Positions 12,028-22,551 are shown, counted from the first letter of the stretch. The stretch is DNA of 32,764 nucleotides from Myxococcales bacterium (GCA_009692535.1 SHYZ01000016.1:1-32764), one strand, 5' to 3'. Numbers and translations: made by a program. The notes: a model not told the origin generated them from the letters alone.

Positions 12028-13425
12028 ATGCGCCGCCCGTTGTTCCTCGTCGCCATCCTGCTCGCAGCTGCGTGTCGCGGCGACGATCGCCCCGCGCCCG
12101 CCGCGCCCGCCGCGCCCGCCGCGCCCGCCGCGCCCGCCGCGCCCGCCGCGCCCGCTGCCGCGCACGGCTTGTGGCTCACCAGCTATCCCGACGCGCTCGC
12201 GTTGGCGCGCACGCGCGGCGTGCCGCTCGTCGTCGACCTCTGGGCGCCCTGGTGCCACACCTGCCTCTCGATGCAGCGCGTCGTGCTCACCGCCGAGCGA
12301 CTCGCACCGGTGGCAGCCCGCTTCGTCTTCGTCGCCGTCGACACCGAGCGCGCCGAAAACGCGCCGGTGCTCGAGCGCCTCGCTGTCACCATCTGGCCCA
12401 CCTTCTACGTCGTCGATCCCGCAGGTGAGTTGGTCGCCGGCCGTTGGCTGGGCGCTGCCTCGCTCGAGGAGTTCACCCGCTTCCTCGACGACGGCGAGCG
12501 CGCCCTGCTCGCGTCCCGCACTGCCGGGCTGTCCGCCGACGACCCACTGCGCGCACTCGTCGAGGGCGACCGTGCGCTCGCCGCGAAGGACCTCACCGCC
12601 GCGGCACAGCGCTACCGCACCGCGCTCGCCGGCGCCCCCGCAGACTGGCCGCGCCGCGCCGACGCCGAGGTCGCACTCGCCACCGCGCTCGCACGCGCAG
12701 GCCAGGCCGGCCCCTGTGTCGACCTCGCGCTCGACGCGCTGCCCCGCTCGATCGACAGCGCGAGCACTGCCGATCTCGCGTCGTGGGCGCTCGACTGCGC
12801 CGGTGATCTCCCCGCGAACGACCCACGTGTGCGCCGCGTGCGCGAGGCCGTACGCGAGCGGGTCGCCCGCCTCGCCGACACGCCCGCCGCGCCGCTCTCC
12901 ACCGACGACCGCGCCGACGCGTGGCGTGTCGCCGCCGACGCCACGCTCGCCCTCGGCGACGCCGCGCTCGCCCGCGCGCAGTCCGAACGCCGACTCGCCG
13001 TGATCGACGACGCGCAGCGCGGCCTCCCCGACGACGCCGCCGCGACCTACGACTGGGCGCGCGTCGACACGCTGCTCGCGCTTGGCCGTGGCGCCGACGC
13101 GCTGCCGATGCTTGCGGCCCGCGCCCGCGCGCTCCCCGCCGACTACAACCCGCCCCGCCTCGCCGCCCGCGTGCTGCTCGCCCTCGCCCGCCCCGACGAG
13201 GCCCGCGTTCACGCCGAGCGCGCCATCACCCTCACCGACGGCCCGATGCGCGCACGCCTGCACGAGCTCCTCGCCGACATCCACACTGCCGCTGGCCGCC
13301 CTGCCCTCGCCCGCGCCGCCCTCACCGCCGCGCTCGCCGCGTACCACGCGCTCCCCGCGGGCCAGCGTCGCGCCGAACGCGAAGCCGCCCTCGCCGCCCG
13401 CCTCGCACGTCCGGAACAGAAATAG
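12028..13425 (+). CDS. Thioredoxin-fold lipoprotein with TPR-like C-terminal region
   Basis: [20 protein letters not shown] lipobox, (APA)n linker, [20 protein letters not shown] CxxC motif, Ala-rich helical repeats. Start taken at 12028 after GGAG. Confidence 0.85.
   Translation: MRRPLFLVAILLAAACRGDDRPAPAAPAAPAAPAAPAAPAAPAAAHGLWLTSYPDALALARTRGVPLVVDLWAPWCHTCLSMQRVVLTAERLAPVAARFVFVAVDTERAENAPVLERLAVTIWPTFYVVDPAGELVAGRWLGAASLEEFTRFLDDGERALLASRTAGLSADDPLRALVEGDRALAAKDLTAAAQRYRTALAGAPADWPRRADAEVALATALARAGQAGPCVDLALDALPRSIDSASTADLASWALDCAGDLPANDPRVRRVREAVRERVARLADTPAAPLSTDDRADAWRVAADATLALGDAALARAQSERRLAVIDDAQRGLPDDAAATYDWARVDTLLALGRGADALPMLAARARALPADYNPPRLAARVLLALARPDEARVHAERAITLTDGPMRARLHELLADIHTAAGRPALARAALTAALAAYHALPAGQRRAEREAALAARLARPEQK
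12092..12154. repeat. 9-bp tandem repeat CCGCGCCCG, 7 perfect copies, encoding an Ala/Pro linker
   Basis: Direct reading of the sequence; in-frame expansion or contraction unit. Confidence 0.95.
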
Positions 13426-13437
13426 GCTCGCCGCGAC

Positions 13438-13783
13438 ATGGGCGTCGGGGCGGGCGAGGGCGAGCAGCACGCCGCGGTCCCCGGCCTCACGCCGCTGTCG
13501 CAAGGCGCGCTCGCCGAGATCGACATCCTGCCCGGTGAGCAGGTCGTCTACGCGCTCTAGGCCGACGGCTTCTTCCTCGGCACCCACCCGATCCTAAAGC
13601 TCCTTGAAGGACACGCAGGCCTGCTGCTTCCACTCGCGCGCGATCATGATTCAGTCGATGACGCAGTCGATGACGCAGTCGATCAGCGTCATCGTGAAGA
13701 AGCTCTTCGACCACGAGGTCCGCGCCTTCGTGACCAACCTCTCGGGCGTAATCGTCGCCCACACGACCCGCGCCGGCGTCTAG
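13438..13783 (+). pseudogene. Probable degraded gene (in-frame TAG plus +1 frameshift)
   Basis: Frame 0: [25 protein letters not shown] (TAG at 13558-13560). Frame +1 resumes as LKDTQACCFHSRAIMIQSMTQSMTQSISVIVKKLFDHEVRAFVTNLSGVIVAHTTRAGV* (stop 13781-13783). Confidence 0.55.
13652..13682. repeat. 12-bp tandem repeat cagtcgatgacg (about 2.6 copies) inside the degraded gene
   Basis: cagtcgatgacg cagtcgatgacg cagtcga. Confidence 0.85.
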
Positions 13784-13802
13784 CCGCCAAGAGCTACCGT
13801 CC

Positions 13803-13840
13803 CCCGGCCTAGGCCGGGCAATCGTCGAGTCGGCGACTCG
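13803..13840. terminator. Tandem stem-loops between convergent transcription units (candidate bidirectional terminator or other structure)
   Basis: Perfect 16-bp palindrome CCCGGCCTAGGCCGGG (13803-13818), then CGAGTC-GGC-GACTCG (13826-13840); no T-tract. Confidence 0.4.
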
Positions 13841-14127
13841 GGCGTGAAATCGTTCTCATGCGCCAAGACCCGCCGGCCGTGCGATCAGGCCCACACGCTC
13901 TTGGCGACGCTGAGGACCACCGCGGTCGGATCGTTCAGCTCCAGCCGTCCGCTCAGCTCAAGCTCCTGCGCCGAACCGTTGCCGCCCCGGCTCGCAACGC
14001 TCGATCGTCGCCCGCCGGAGCGCGAGGATCGCCTGGTCGGCGCTCGCGAGACGCTGATCCAACTCGACTCGGTCCACGGCGTCAGTAAAGGACGCCGCGC
14101 GCAGCGACAACAACTGCCGCGCGCCCG

Positions 14128-15247
<1,120 letters not shown>

Positions 15248-16657
15248 CTACGCGCGCCCCCCGGTCGTCGCGCCGAGGCGGACGAGGTTGCCCTGGTGCG
15301 ACTCGATCCGCACCGGATAGCTCCCGGTGAAGCACGCGTCGCAAAACCGCTGCGCCCCCTTGGGACCGGCCTCGACCGCGGCCATCAACCCCTCCTGCGA
15401 GAGGTAGCCGAGCGAGTCGCAGCTGAGGTAGCGCTTGATCTCCTCGACCGTGTGCGACGCCGCGATCAGCTCGGAGCGCGTCGGTGTGTCGATGCCGAAG
15501 AAGCAGGGGAACAGCGTCGGCGGCGAGCTGATCCTGACATGGACCTCGCGCGCGCCCGCGCCCCGCAGCAGCGTCACGATCTTGCGCGACGTGGTGCCGC
15601 GCACGATCGAGTCGTCGATCACGACCACGCGCTTGCCGTCGAGCACCTCGCGCACCGCGTTCAGCTTCAGCTTCACGCCGAAGTGGCGAATCGACTGCTG
15701 CGGCTCGATGAAGGTCCGCCCTACGTAGTGCGAGCGGATCATCCCCATGTCGTACGGGATGCCGCTTGCGCGCGCGTAGCCGATCGCCGCCGCGATGCCG
15801 CTGTCGGGCACCGGGATCACCACGTCAGCGTCGATCGGGTGCTCCTCGGCCAGCCTTCGGCCGAGCCGCTCGCGCACGCGGTAGACCGACTGGCCGTTCA
15901 CGCGACTGTCGGGGCGCGCAAAGTAGACATGCTCGAACACGCAGAACGACTCGGGCGGCACGCCGGGCAGATCGAACGGCCGCGAGGAGTGCAGCCCCTC
16001 GGAGTCGACGACGATCATCTCGCCCGGCGCGACCTCGCGCACGAACGCCGCCTCGACGAGGTCGAACGCGCAAGTCTCCGATGCGAACGCCCAGCCATCG
16101 TGCAGCTTTCCGAGCGCGAGCGGTCGAAAGCCGTGTGGGTCGCGCACCGCGATCAACTTGTCGCCGGTCACGAAGAGCACTGAGTACGCGCCCTCGACCT
16201 GCCGGAGCGCGGCGATGATCCTTGCGACCGGATCGGCCTCACGCGCGTGCGCCACGAGGTGGACGATCACCTCGGTGTCAGCGTTGGTCTGAAAGATCGC
16301 GCCCGCCGCCTCGAGTCGCGCGCGCAGCTCCACCGCGTTCACCAGGTTGCCGTTGTGCGCGACCGCGATCACCCCCGCCACGTACTCCACGGCGAACGGC
16401 TGCGCGTTCCGAACGTCGGAGGTGCCGGCGGTCGAATAGCGCACATGGCCGATCGCCGCAGTCCCGGGCAGCCCGGCGAGCGTGCGGGTGTCGAACACGT
16501 CGGCGATATGCCCCATCGCGCGGTGGGAGTGCAGCCGGCCGCCGTCGACCGACACAATCCCGCCTGACTCCTGCCCGCGGTGCTGGAGCGCGTGAAGGCC
16601 CAAGTACGCGAGATTGGCGGCCTCAGGGTGGCCGAAGATGCCGAATATCCCGCACAT
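15248..16657 (-). CDS. purF: Amidophosphoribosyltransferase
   Basis: [73 protein letters not shown]. Confidence 0.97.
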   Translation of the reverse strand: MCGIFGIFGHPEAANLAYLGLHALQHRGQESGGIVSVDGGRLHSHRAMGHIADVFDTRTLAGLPGTAAIGHVRYSTAGTSDVRNAQPFAVEYVAGVIAVAHNGNLVNAVELRARLEAAGAIFQTNADTEVIVHLVAHAREADPVARIIAALRQVEGAYSVLFVTGDKLIAVRDPHGFRPLALGKLHDGWAFASETCAFDLVEAAFVREVAPGEMIVVDSEGLHSSRPFDLPGVPPESFCVFEHVYFARPDSRVNGQSVYRVRERLGRRLAEEHPIDADVVIPVPDSGIAAAIGYARASGIPYDMGMIRSHYVGRTFIEPQQSIRHFGVKLKLNAVREVLDGKRVVVIDDSIVRGTTSRKIVTLLRGAGAREVHVRISSPPTLFPCFFGIDTPTRSELIAASHTVEEIKRYLSCDSLGYLSQEGLMAAVEAGPKGAQRFCDACFTGSYPVRIESHQGNLVRLGATTGGRA

Positions 16658-16707
16658 CGAAGGGGGCCGGTTCTATCACGCAGCGACTCGTCCGGCTACC
16701 CGCGGTT

Positions 16708-16723
16708 GGCCTTGGCGAAGGCC
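16708..16723. repeat. Inverted repeat GGCCTT-GGCG-AAGGCC in the purF upstream region
   Basis: Perfect 6-bp arms, 4-nt loop. Confidence 0.6.
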
Positions 16724-16780
16724 TGTCGATGACCTAGCGACGGTCTGGCACCATGTCCAACAGTGGCTACACTTGTAAGC

Positions 16781-17248
16781 ATGGCGCGACAATTGACCAT
16801 GCGGTTGTCCGGGTCGAAACGACGACTCTCCCCTGAAATCCTCTGGACCGCGGTGCCAGCGCTCGTCGCTGCGGTCGCCGCGCTCGTCGTGGCAGCCGCC
16901 GGCTCGCCGGCCCCGGCAGAGGGCGCGATGCTCGCGGTCGGCGCGCTCGCGCTGCTTGCCGGCCACACGTGGGGCAACCTGGTCGTCGTCGCCGCCCACG
17001 TCCCGCTCGTCGGCCACCTCACCTTCTCAACGCTGCCGAGCGCAGGCGGCGCGCTGCCCGAGCATCCACTGATCGCGGCGGTCGCGCTCGGCCTCGCGGC
17101 GGTCGCGCTCCTGCCGACGTTGGTCTTCGCCGGCCCGGCCGCGCCCGCCACGCTCGCGCAGCTCTCGGGCGGCGCGCTCTCGCACACGCGTGCCACCGTC
17201 GCGGTCGGCCTCGTCTTCGTCGCCCCGCTGCTCGCCGTCGCGGCCTGA
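16781..17248 (+). CDS. Small membrane protein of unknown function
   Basis: Several hydrophobic Ala/Val/Leu-rich segments; ORF could also start at 16763. Confidence 0.6.
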   Translation: MARQLTMRLSGSKRRLSPEILWTAVPALVAAVAALVVAAAGSPAPAEGAMLAVGALALLAGHTWGNLVVVAAHVPLVGHLTFSTLPSAGGALPEHPLIAAVALGLAAVALLPTLVFAGPAAPATLAQLSGGALSHTRATVAVGLVFVAPLLAVAA

Positions 17249-17257
17249 GTCCGCGCG

Positions 17258-19189
17258 CTACTCGGCGACCAACACGAGCGCGCTCCGCGGTGCGAGCGAG
17301 AGTGGCGCGACCAGCGGCACATCCTCGACGAGATCGCGATAACGCCCTGCCGGGACTCCACCCGCCGCCGCGCCTGAGTCGCCGCGGTTGAGCGCGACGA
17401 TCACGCGGTCGCCATCGTGCGTCGCCTCGAACACGTAGGTGTCGGCGGTCACCGCAAGCACCCGACGCGCACCACGGCGCAGCGCCGGATGGGCCGCGCG
17501 TGCCGCCGCGAGTCGGCCGAGTCGCTCGCGCAGCCGCTCCTGATCCGCCGAGACCGCGCCCCAGGGCATCGGGCGCCGATTGTCGGGATCGCCCGCGCCG
17601 GCCAGTCCGACCTCATCGCCGTAGTAGAGCACCGGGATCCCTGGCGTCGTGTAAAGCGCCGCGAACCCGACGCCGAGTCGCTCATAGGCACGCGGTCCCT
17701 CCGGCTGCGTCGGTTGGCCTGACCACGCGCGCGACTTGCCCGAGTCCCACTCGCCAAACTGCGGCGTCTCCTCGGCGAGGTGGATCGCACGCGGTAGATC
17801 GTGGTTGCCGAGGAACGTGCTCATCACCGCGCCAGGCCCGTAGTAGCCGTCGTTGGTGGCGAGGAACGCGTCGAGGTCACCCATCACGCCCTGCCGTGCG
17901 AGCAGCGTGCGCGCGAGCTGAGCGCGCAGCGGAAAGTCGAACTGCCCGTCGAGCTTGGTCGCCGGATCCACGTACGCGCGAATGAGCTCGCGGTCGCCCG
18001 AGTAGGTCTCGCCGACGAGATAGAACGGCTGGCCGCCCCACTCCACCTCGAGCGCGAGTCGCTGGCGCAGGTCGGTGAGCCACGAGGTCTCGACATGCTT
18101 TATCGCGTCGAGCCGAAATCCGTCGACGCCGGCGCGCTGGGCCCAGCGGACCGCGTTGCCGACGGAGAACGTGCGCGCGTACTCATTGGTGAAGTCGAAG
18201 TCGGGAAGGTAGGAGCGGAACCAGCAGCGCAGCCGATCCGGCTCGGCGTCCCACGAGCAGCCGTCGCCGCAGATGCAGCCAGCCTCGGGCCAGAACCACT
18301 CGGGGTGCGCCGCGTAGGTCGGGCTCTCGGCGTGGACGTGGTTCATCACGTAGTCGAGCACGACGCGGATCCCGCGCGCGTGTGCAGCGGCGACCACTGC
18401 GCGGAGCAGCTCTTCATCGCCGATCCTGGACTCGACGCGCTCGAGGTCGCTCGGCCAGTAGCCGTGGTAGCCGGAGTAGGCGTGCCCGTCGTCGCCCGCT
18501 CCAGCACCGTCGGCGTTGTCGAGCGGCGAGCTGAGCCAGAGCACGTTCACGCCGAGCGTGTCGAAGTAGCCCTCGTCGATCGCCTGGCGCACGCCCTCGA
18601 GATCTCCGCCCGCGTAGTTCGCCGGATCCTCGACGCCACCGAGCGGCGCGTCGTTGACCGGATCGCCGTTGCGAAAACGATCGACCAGCACGAAGTACAT
18701 GACCCCGTCGCGCCAGTCGAAGACCTCGCGTGCGCAGCCGCCGCAGTCGACGCGCGCGACCGAGTTCACGCCGCCGAAACCATCGGGCACCGCCGTGGGG
18801 TTCGCGGGATCGGCCACCCAGCGCGCGCCGTCGATGAGAAACTTGTACTGGATCGAGCTGTGGTTCGGCCGCTCGAGCGTGACCGCCCAGCGGTCGCCGG
18901 CAGCGACGAGCGGCACGCCCACGTCCCAGCCGTCGGGCGCGAAGCTGCCGCGCAGCTCGACCGAGGTCTCGCCGGCGTTCGGATAGCCAAGCTCGAGCGA
19001 ACAGGTCGTCGGCTCGACGCAGCCGGCGTCGGGCGTGCCGGCGTCGACTACGGTCGTCGGGCCGTCGGCGGCGAGTGCGCCGCTGTCACCAGCGGGCGTG
19101 CCAGCGTCGCCGGCCGGCTTGGACGTACCCGAGGCGCAGGCGGCGAGCGAGAACAGGAGTGCCGCGAACGCGCGTGGCCGGCTGAGCAT
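17258..19189 (-). CDS. GH13 alpha-amylase-family lipoprotein with N-terminal E-set/CBM48-like domain
   Basis: Lipobox LFSLAACASG; VMYFVLVDRFRNGDP, VVLDYVMNHVH, GVDGFRLDAIKHV, YLVGETYSG, TFLGNHDLPR are GH13 regions with the catalytic Asp/Glu/Asp. Confidence 0.92.
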   Translation of the reverse strand: MLSRPRAFAALLFSLAACASGTSKPAGDAGTPAGDSGALAADGPTTVVDAGTPDAGCVEPTTCSLELGYPNAGETSVELRGSFAPDGWDVGVPLVAAGDRWAVTLERPNHSSIQYKFLIDGARWVADPANPTAVPDGFGGVNSVARVDCGGCAREVFDWRDGVMYFVLVDRFRNGDPVNDAPLGGVEDPANYAGGDLEGVRQAIDEGYFDTLGVNVLWLSSPLDNADGAGAGDDGHAYSGYHGYWPSDLERVESRIGDEELLRAVVAAAHARGIRVVLDYVMNHVHAESPTYAAHPEWFWPEAGCICGDGCSWDAEPDRLRCWFRSYLPDFDFTNEYARTFSVGNAVRWAQRAGVDGFRLDAIKHVETSWLTDLRQRLALEVEWGGQPFYLVGETYSGDRELIRAYVDPATKLDGQFDFPLRAQLARTLLARQGVMGDLDAFLATNDGYYGPGAVMSTFLGNHDLPRAIHLAEETPQFGEWDSGKSRAWSGQPTQPEGPRAYERLGVGFAALYTTPGIPVLYYGDEVGLAGAGDPDNRRPMPWGAVSADQERLRERLGRLAAARAAHPALRRGARRVLAVTADTYVFEATHDGDRVIVALNRGDSGAAAGGVPAGRYRDLVEDVPLVAPLSLAPRSALVLVAE

Positions 19190-19256
19190 GGGCCGACGCT
19201 AGCAGCAGCAGGTCACCCTGTGCGAGCACCGGCCGCAGCTCGCCGTACACGACGCA

Positions 19257-20516
19257 CTACTCAGCTTCCACCCGCGAGAGCCCATGCTCGCGCAGCAGTT
19301 GGTGCAGGTATTTGCGATCCATCTTCGCGGTCCGCGCCGCGAGCGAGATGTTGCCGCGCGCCTCCGCGAGCAGCCAGACCAAATAGCGGCGCTCGAACGC
19401 CTGCGACCAGCGCTCCTTCTGCTCGCGAAACGGCAGGTCGGTCGCGAACGCCGGCGCGGCCTCAACCGCCGTGAGCTGCGTGTGGCCGGGCGCGAGCGCG
19501 CGCAGCACCACCTGCTCGAGCTCACGCACGTTGCCCGGCCAGTCGTGCCCGACGAGGAGCTCGAGCAGCGCCGACGGCAGCGGCGCGCGCTCCCCACCAC
19601 CCGCGCGTGCGAGCAGCTCGGTCACCAGCAGCGGGATGTCGTCGCGACGCTCGCGCAGTGGCGGCAGCCGAACCACCACCGAGGCGAGGCGCGCGAGCAG
19701 GTCGTCGCGAAACTTCTCGCGCTCCACCTCGGTCGCCAGCGATCGCCGCGCTCCACCGAGCACGCGCGCGTCGATGCGCAGCTTCCGTGTGCTCCCGGTC
19801 GGACGAAGCTCGCGCGCCTCGAGCACGCTCGCGAGTCGCGCCTGCAGCTCGAGCGAGAGCTCGTCGAGGCCATCGAGGAACACCGAGCCACCACGCGCGC
19901 GCTCCCAGACGCAGGGCCGGCTGGCACCACCACGCCCGCGCCCGAACAGCTCGACCTCGAGCTCGGCGGTCGACGCCGCGCCGCAGTCGAGCGCAACGAA
20001 CGCCCCGCCCTGCCGCGCCGAGCGCTCATGCAGCGTCCGCGCGGCGAGCTCGCGACCGCTGCCACCCTCCCCCTCGATCAACACGGCCAACCCGGTGTTG
20101 GCGACCTCGGCGAGAAGCCCAAGCACCACGCGCATCCCCTGGCTCGCGCCCACCATCCCGCCGAGCCGCTCGCCCTCGAACGGCGCGAGGACGATCCGCT
20201 CCTCCAGCACCTCGAAGCGGAGTCGCGCCGCGCCCGCGCCGACCTCCACGCCGTGAACGAGGTAGCCCTCCTTGACGCGTGCGCCCTGGAGAAACGTGCC
20301 GTTGGTCGAGCGGAGATCGCGCAGCAGCCAGCCCCGTCCGTCGCGCACGATCTCGAGGTGCGCGCGCGAGACCGTCTCGTCGCAGAGCACGAGGTCGTTC
20401 TCGGGCGCCTTACCGACGCGCACCACGTCGGCGGAGAAAATCGCCTCCTGCCCTGCCGTCAAGCCCTGCACGACAACGAGCCGACACTTCTCGACGCGGA
20501 TCGCCAAGCCGCTCAT
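19257..20516 (-). CDS. FHA-domain regulator with degenerate sigma54-activator-like AAA domain and Fis-type HTH
   Basis: FHA: RVGKAPENDLVLCDETVSRAHLEIVRDGRGWLLRDLRSTNGTFLQGARV. AAA: LIEGEGGSGRELAARTLHERSARQGGAFVALDCG...GHDWPGNVRELEQVV. C-term Fis-like ARGNISLAARTAKMDRKYLHQLLREHGL. Start chosen at MSGLAIRVEKC. Confidence 0.9.
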   Translation of the reverse strand: MSGLAIRVEKCRLVVVQGLTAGQEAIFSADVVRVGKAPENDLVLCDETVSRAHLEIVRDGRGWLLRDLRSTNGTFLQGARVKEGYLVHGVEVGAGAARLRFEVLEERIVLAPFEGERLGGMVGASQGMRVVLGLLAEVANTGLAVLIEGEGGSGRELAARTLHERSARQGGAFVALDCGAASTAELEVELFGRGRGGASRPCVWERARGGSVFLDGLDELSLELQARLASVLEARELRPTGSTRKLRIDARVLGGARRSLATEVEREKFRDDLLARLASVVVRLPPLRERRDDIPLLVTELLARAGGGERAPLPSALLELLVGHDWPGNVRELEQVVLRALAPGHTQLTAVEAAPAFATDLPFREQKERWSQAFERRYLVWLLAEARGNISLAARTAKMDRKYLHQLLREHGLSRVEAE

Positions 20517-20526
20517 CGACGAGGGC

Positions 20527-20541
20527 CAGCGTAACACGCTG
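20527..20541. promoter_or_regulatory. Inverted repeat CAGCGT-AAC-ACGCTG in the divergent intergenic region (possible operator)
   Basis: Perfect 6-bp arms, 11 bp upstream of the regulator start. Confidence 0.4.
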
Positions 20542-20618
20542 CGGCGCACGGACGACGTTGCTGTCACGACGTGGCTGTCGCGGTGGCCCGGCACGCGCGA
20601 GCCGCGTACACTCCGCGC

Positions 20619-22379
20619 GTGACCTCACCGAAGTTCCGTGTCGCTCAAGTTTGGCAGGGTGACGTCCTCGACGAGCGGAGCTTCCCGGACCGGACCGCCC
20701 CCGGCGTCTCCACGCGCGCCCTGCTGCTCACGCCGCTGCTCGCGCTCGCGATGCCGGCGACCGTGGTGCTGCTCTGGGACACACTCGGCCACGCGCTCGC
20801 GCGCATCGACCGCACGCTCGCGCCGGTCACGCCGTTCTTCTCGGTGCTCTACTCGGTCGCGTTCCTCGCTGCGGTCGCGCTGCTCACCGCCGTACCGGTG
20901 GTCTGGTACGCGAGGACACGCGCCTTCGTCACTCGGCCACGCGCCGCGCTGGCGCTCGCGGCGACGGCGCCTGCGGTGACGATCGTCTACCTCTACCGCT
21001 TCTTCGCGCACGCAGGGCGCGGTGCATGGACCGCCGCGCTCGCCGAGCTCGGGCTCGTCGCGCTGCCGTTCGTCGCGCTCGCGCTCTGGCAACGCGCCGT
21101 CGAGCGTGCTCGCACAGCCGCCGGCACGACCGTCACCTACGGCCCCGCGGGTGCGACCTTCACTGCCTATGCGCCCGATCCCGACGCGGCGGCGACCGTG
21201 GTGCCACTTTGCCTCGTCGCGCAGCACGAGGGACGCGCCCTAACGCTCACGCTGCGTAGCGGCATGGCCGGCTCGGTCGGTGTCGCTGGCACCGAGCGGG
21301 AGATCGCCACGATCCTCGCCGACGCCAGCGAGTCGTCCGTGTCGCTCGCACCCGGCGATTGGGCCGTCGTGCATCTCGACGGCGAAAAGGAGCAGACCTT
21401 CTTCGTGCAGGTGGCCGGCCCCGAGGAGCCGCTGCCGCGCGCCAAGGGCGATCGCGAAGAGCTGCTCGTGCCGGCGCTCGGCTTCGGTCTGTTCGCCCAC
21501 GGCGCGCTGCTCACCCTCGTGCTCACGCTCTTTGGCGCCGCCGGCGGGCGCACCGTGTTCGCCGGACAGGACGTGCTCACCAGCTTCCTCCTGCGCGCGC
21601 GCGTCGAGGCCCAGCCGCAGCCCGACAAAAAGCCCGAGCAGAAGCGCGTCGAGACCATCGACAAGGTCGCCAAGAAGCAGGAAGCGCGCGCCAAGGCCGG
21701 CGGCGAGGGACAAAAGCGCCAGCGCGCACCGATGGACGCACGACAGCAGGCGCGCGCCGCCGTGCGCAACAAGGGCCTCCTCCCCGCGCTCCGCAACACC
21801 GAGCGCTTCGCCGCCGTCGTCCGCCGACCGATGCCGCAGCTGCGCGGCTACGAAGGTGGCGATGCCGGCGCCGGCGCGGGCTCCGGCAGCGGCGTCGGCG
21901 ACGACTGGAACGGCACCGGCTCGAGCACCGGCACGCGCGGCTGGGAAGGCGGCGGCAATGGCGAAGAGGGCCCGATCGAGAGCGTGAAGACCGACGCTGT
22001 CAAAGTGAAGCGCACCCCGGGCCGCGCCGTCACCGAGGTCAGGGTCGAGGTCGAGGTCGGCGAACCCGACGGTGATTTCGGCGACCTCACGCCAGAACAA
22101 ATCCGCAAAACCGTCGCGTCACGAGCCCGCTCCTATCAGGCGTGCTTCGAGGCCCAGCTCTCCCGCGACCCCAAGCTCGCCGGCACCATCAAGATCGCGT
22201 GGCGCGTCGACAGCCAGGGCGCAGTCGCGGGCGCCAAGATCAAGTCGACCACGATGGCGAACACCGCCGTGGAGAACTGCCTGCTCCGCCGCATCAAGGA
22301 ACTCCGCTTCCCCCCGCCGGCCAATGGCGGCGAGGCGGCGATCACGTTCCCGTTCACCTTCGCCTCCTCCGCTCGGTAG
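20619..22379 (+). CDS. Membrane protein with C-terminal AgmX/PglI (TonB-like) domain
   Basis: GTG start at 20619; multiple TMs, Gly-rich linker, C-term LTPEQIRKTVASRARSYQACFEAQLSRDPKLAGTIKIAWRVDSQGAVAGAKIKSTTMANTAVENCLLRRIKELRFPPP. Confidence 0.85.
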   Translation: MTSPKFRVAQVWQGDVLDERSFPDRTAPGVSTRALLLTPLLALAMPATVVLLWDTLGHALARIDRTLAPVTPFFSVLYSVAFLAAVALLTAVPVVWYARTRAFVTRPRAALALAATAPAVTIVYLYRFFAHAGRGAWTAALAELGLVALPFVALALWQRAVERARTAAGTTVTYGPAGATFTAYAPDPDAAATVVPLCLVAQHEGRALTLTLRSGMAGSVGVAGTEREIATILADASESSVSLAPGDWAVVHLDGEKEQTFFVQVAGPEEPLPRAKGDREELLVPALGFGLFAHGALLTLVLTLFGAAGGRTVFAGQDVLTSFLLRARVEAQPQPDKKPEQKRVETIDKVAKKQEARAKAGGEGQKRQRAPMDARQQARAAVRNKGLLPALRNTERFAAVVRRPMPQLRGYEGGDAGAGAGSGSGVGDDWNGTGSSTGTRGWEGGGNGEEGPIESVKTDAVKVKRTPGRAVTEVRVEVEVGEPDGDFGDLTPEQIRKTVASRARSYQACFEAQLSRDPKLAGTIKIAWRVDSQGAVAGAKIKSTTMANTAVENCLLRRIKELRFPPPANGGEAAITFPFTFASSAR

Positions 22380-22551
22380 CGCGCCGCGAGTCGAGAGCGG
22401 CGCTGCGCGCAGTTGCTCGATCGTGTAGGCGTGCGCAAAGCCGCGCTTGCGGGGTTCGTCAGCCACAGCGACGCTCCTCCAGCAGCCGGCGCAGGTTGGC
22501 CGGCTCGAGGTCGACTACGAGCTCGAGGTCGGCGGTGGTGAGGACACGCCG
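22380..22551 (-). pseudogene. Remnants of a nucleotidyltransferase-like gene and its overlapping small partner gene
   Basis: Minus strand: SRRVLTTADLELVVDLEPANLRRLLEERRCG* (stop 22459-22461), then overlapping GTG (22466) VADEPRKRGFAHAYTIEQLRAAPLSTRGAL, which then runs into the convergent AgmX gene. Confidence 0.45.

Noticed and set aside
11974-13587. Minus-strand ORF extension upstream of lysS (part of the 1058-aa ORF)
   Set aside because: Antisense to the thioredoxin-like lipoprotein gene; low-complexity high-GC artefact. lysS has a good GTG start with SD at 11973.
16708-16723. Riboswitch or terminator upstream of purF
   Set aside because: Only a short 6-bp stem, no T-tract and no recognisable purine/PurR consensus; kept only as a weak inverted repeat.
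17258-19189. Possible novel enzyme next to purF
   Set aside because: All GH13 catalytic regions are recognisable, so it is an ordinary alpha-amylase-family lipoprotein.
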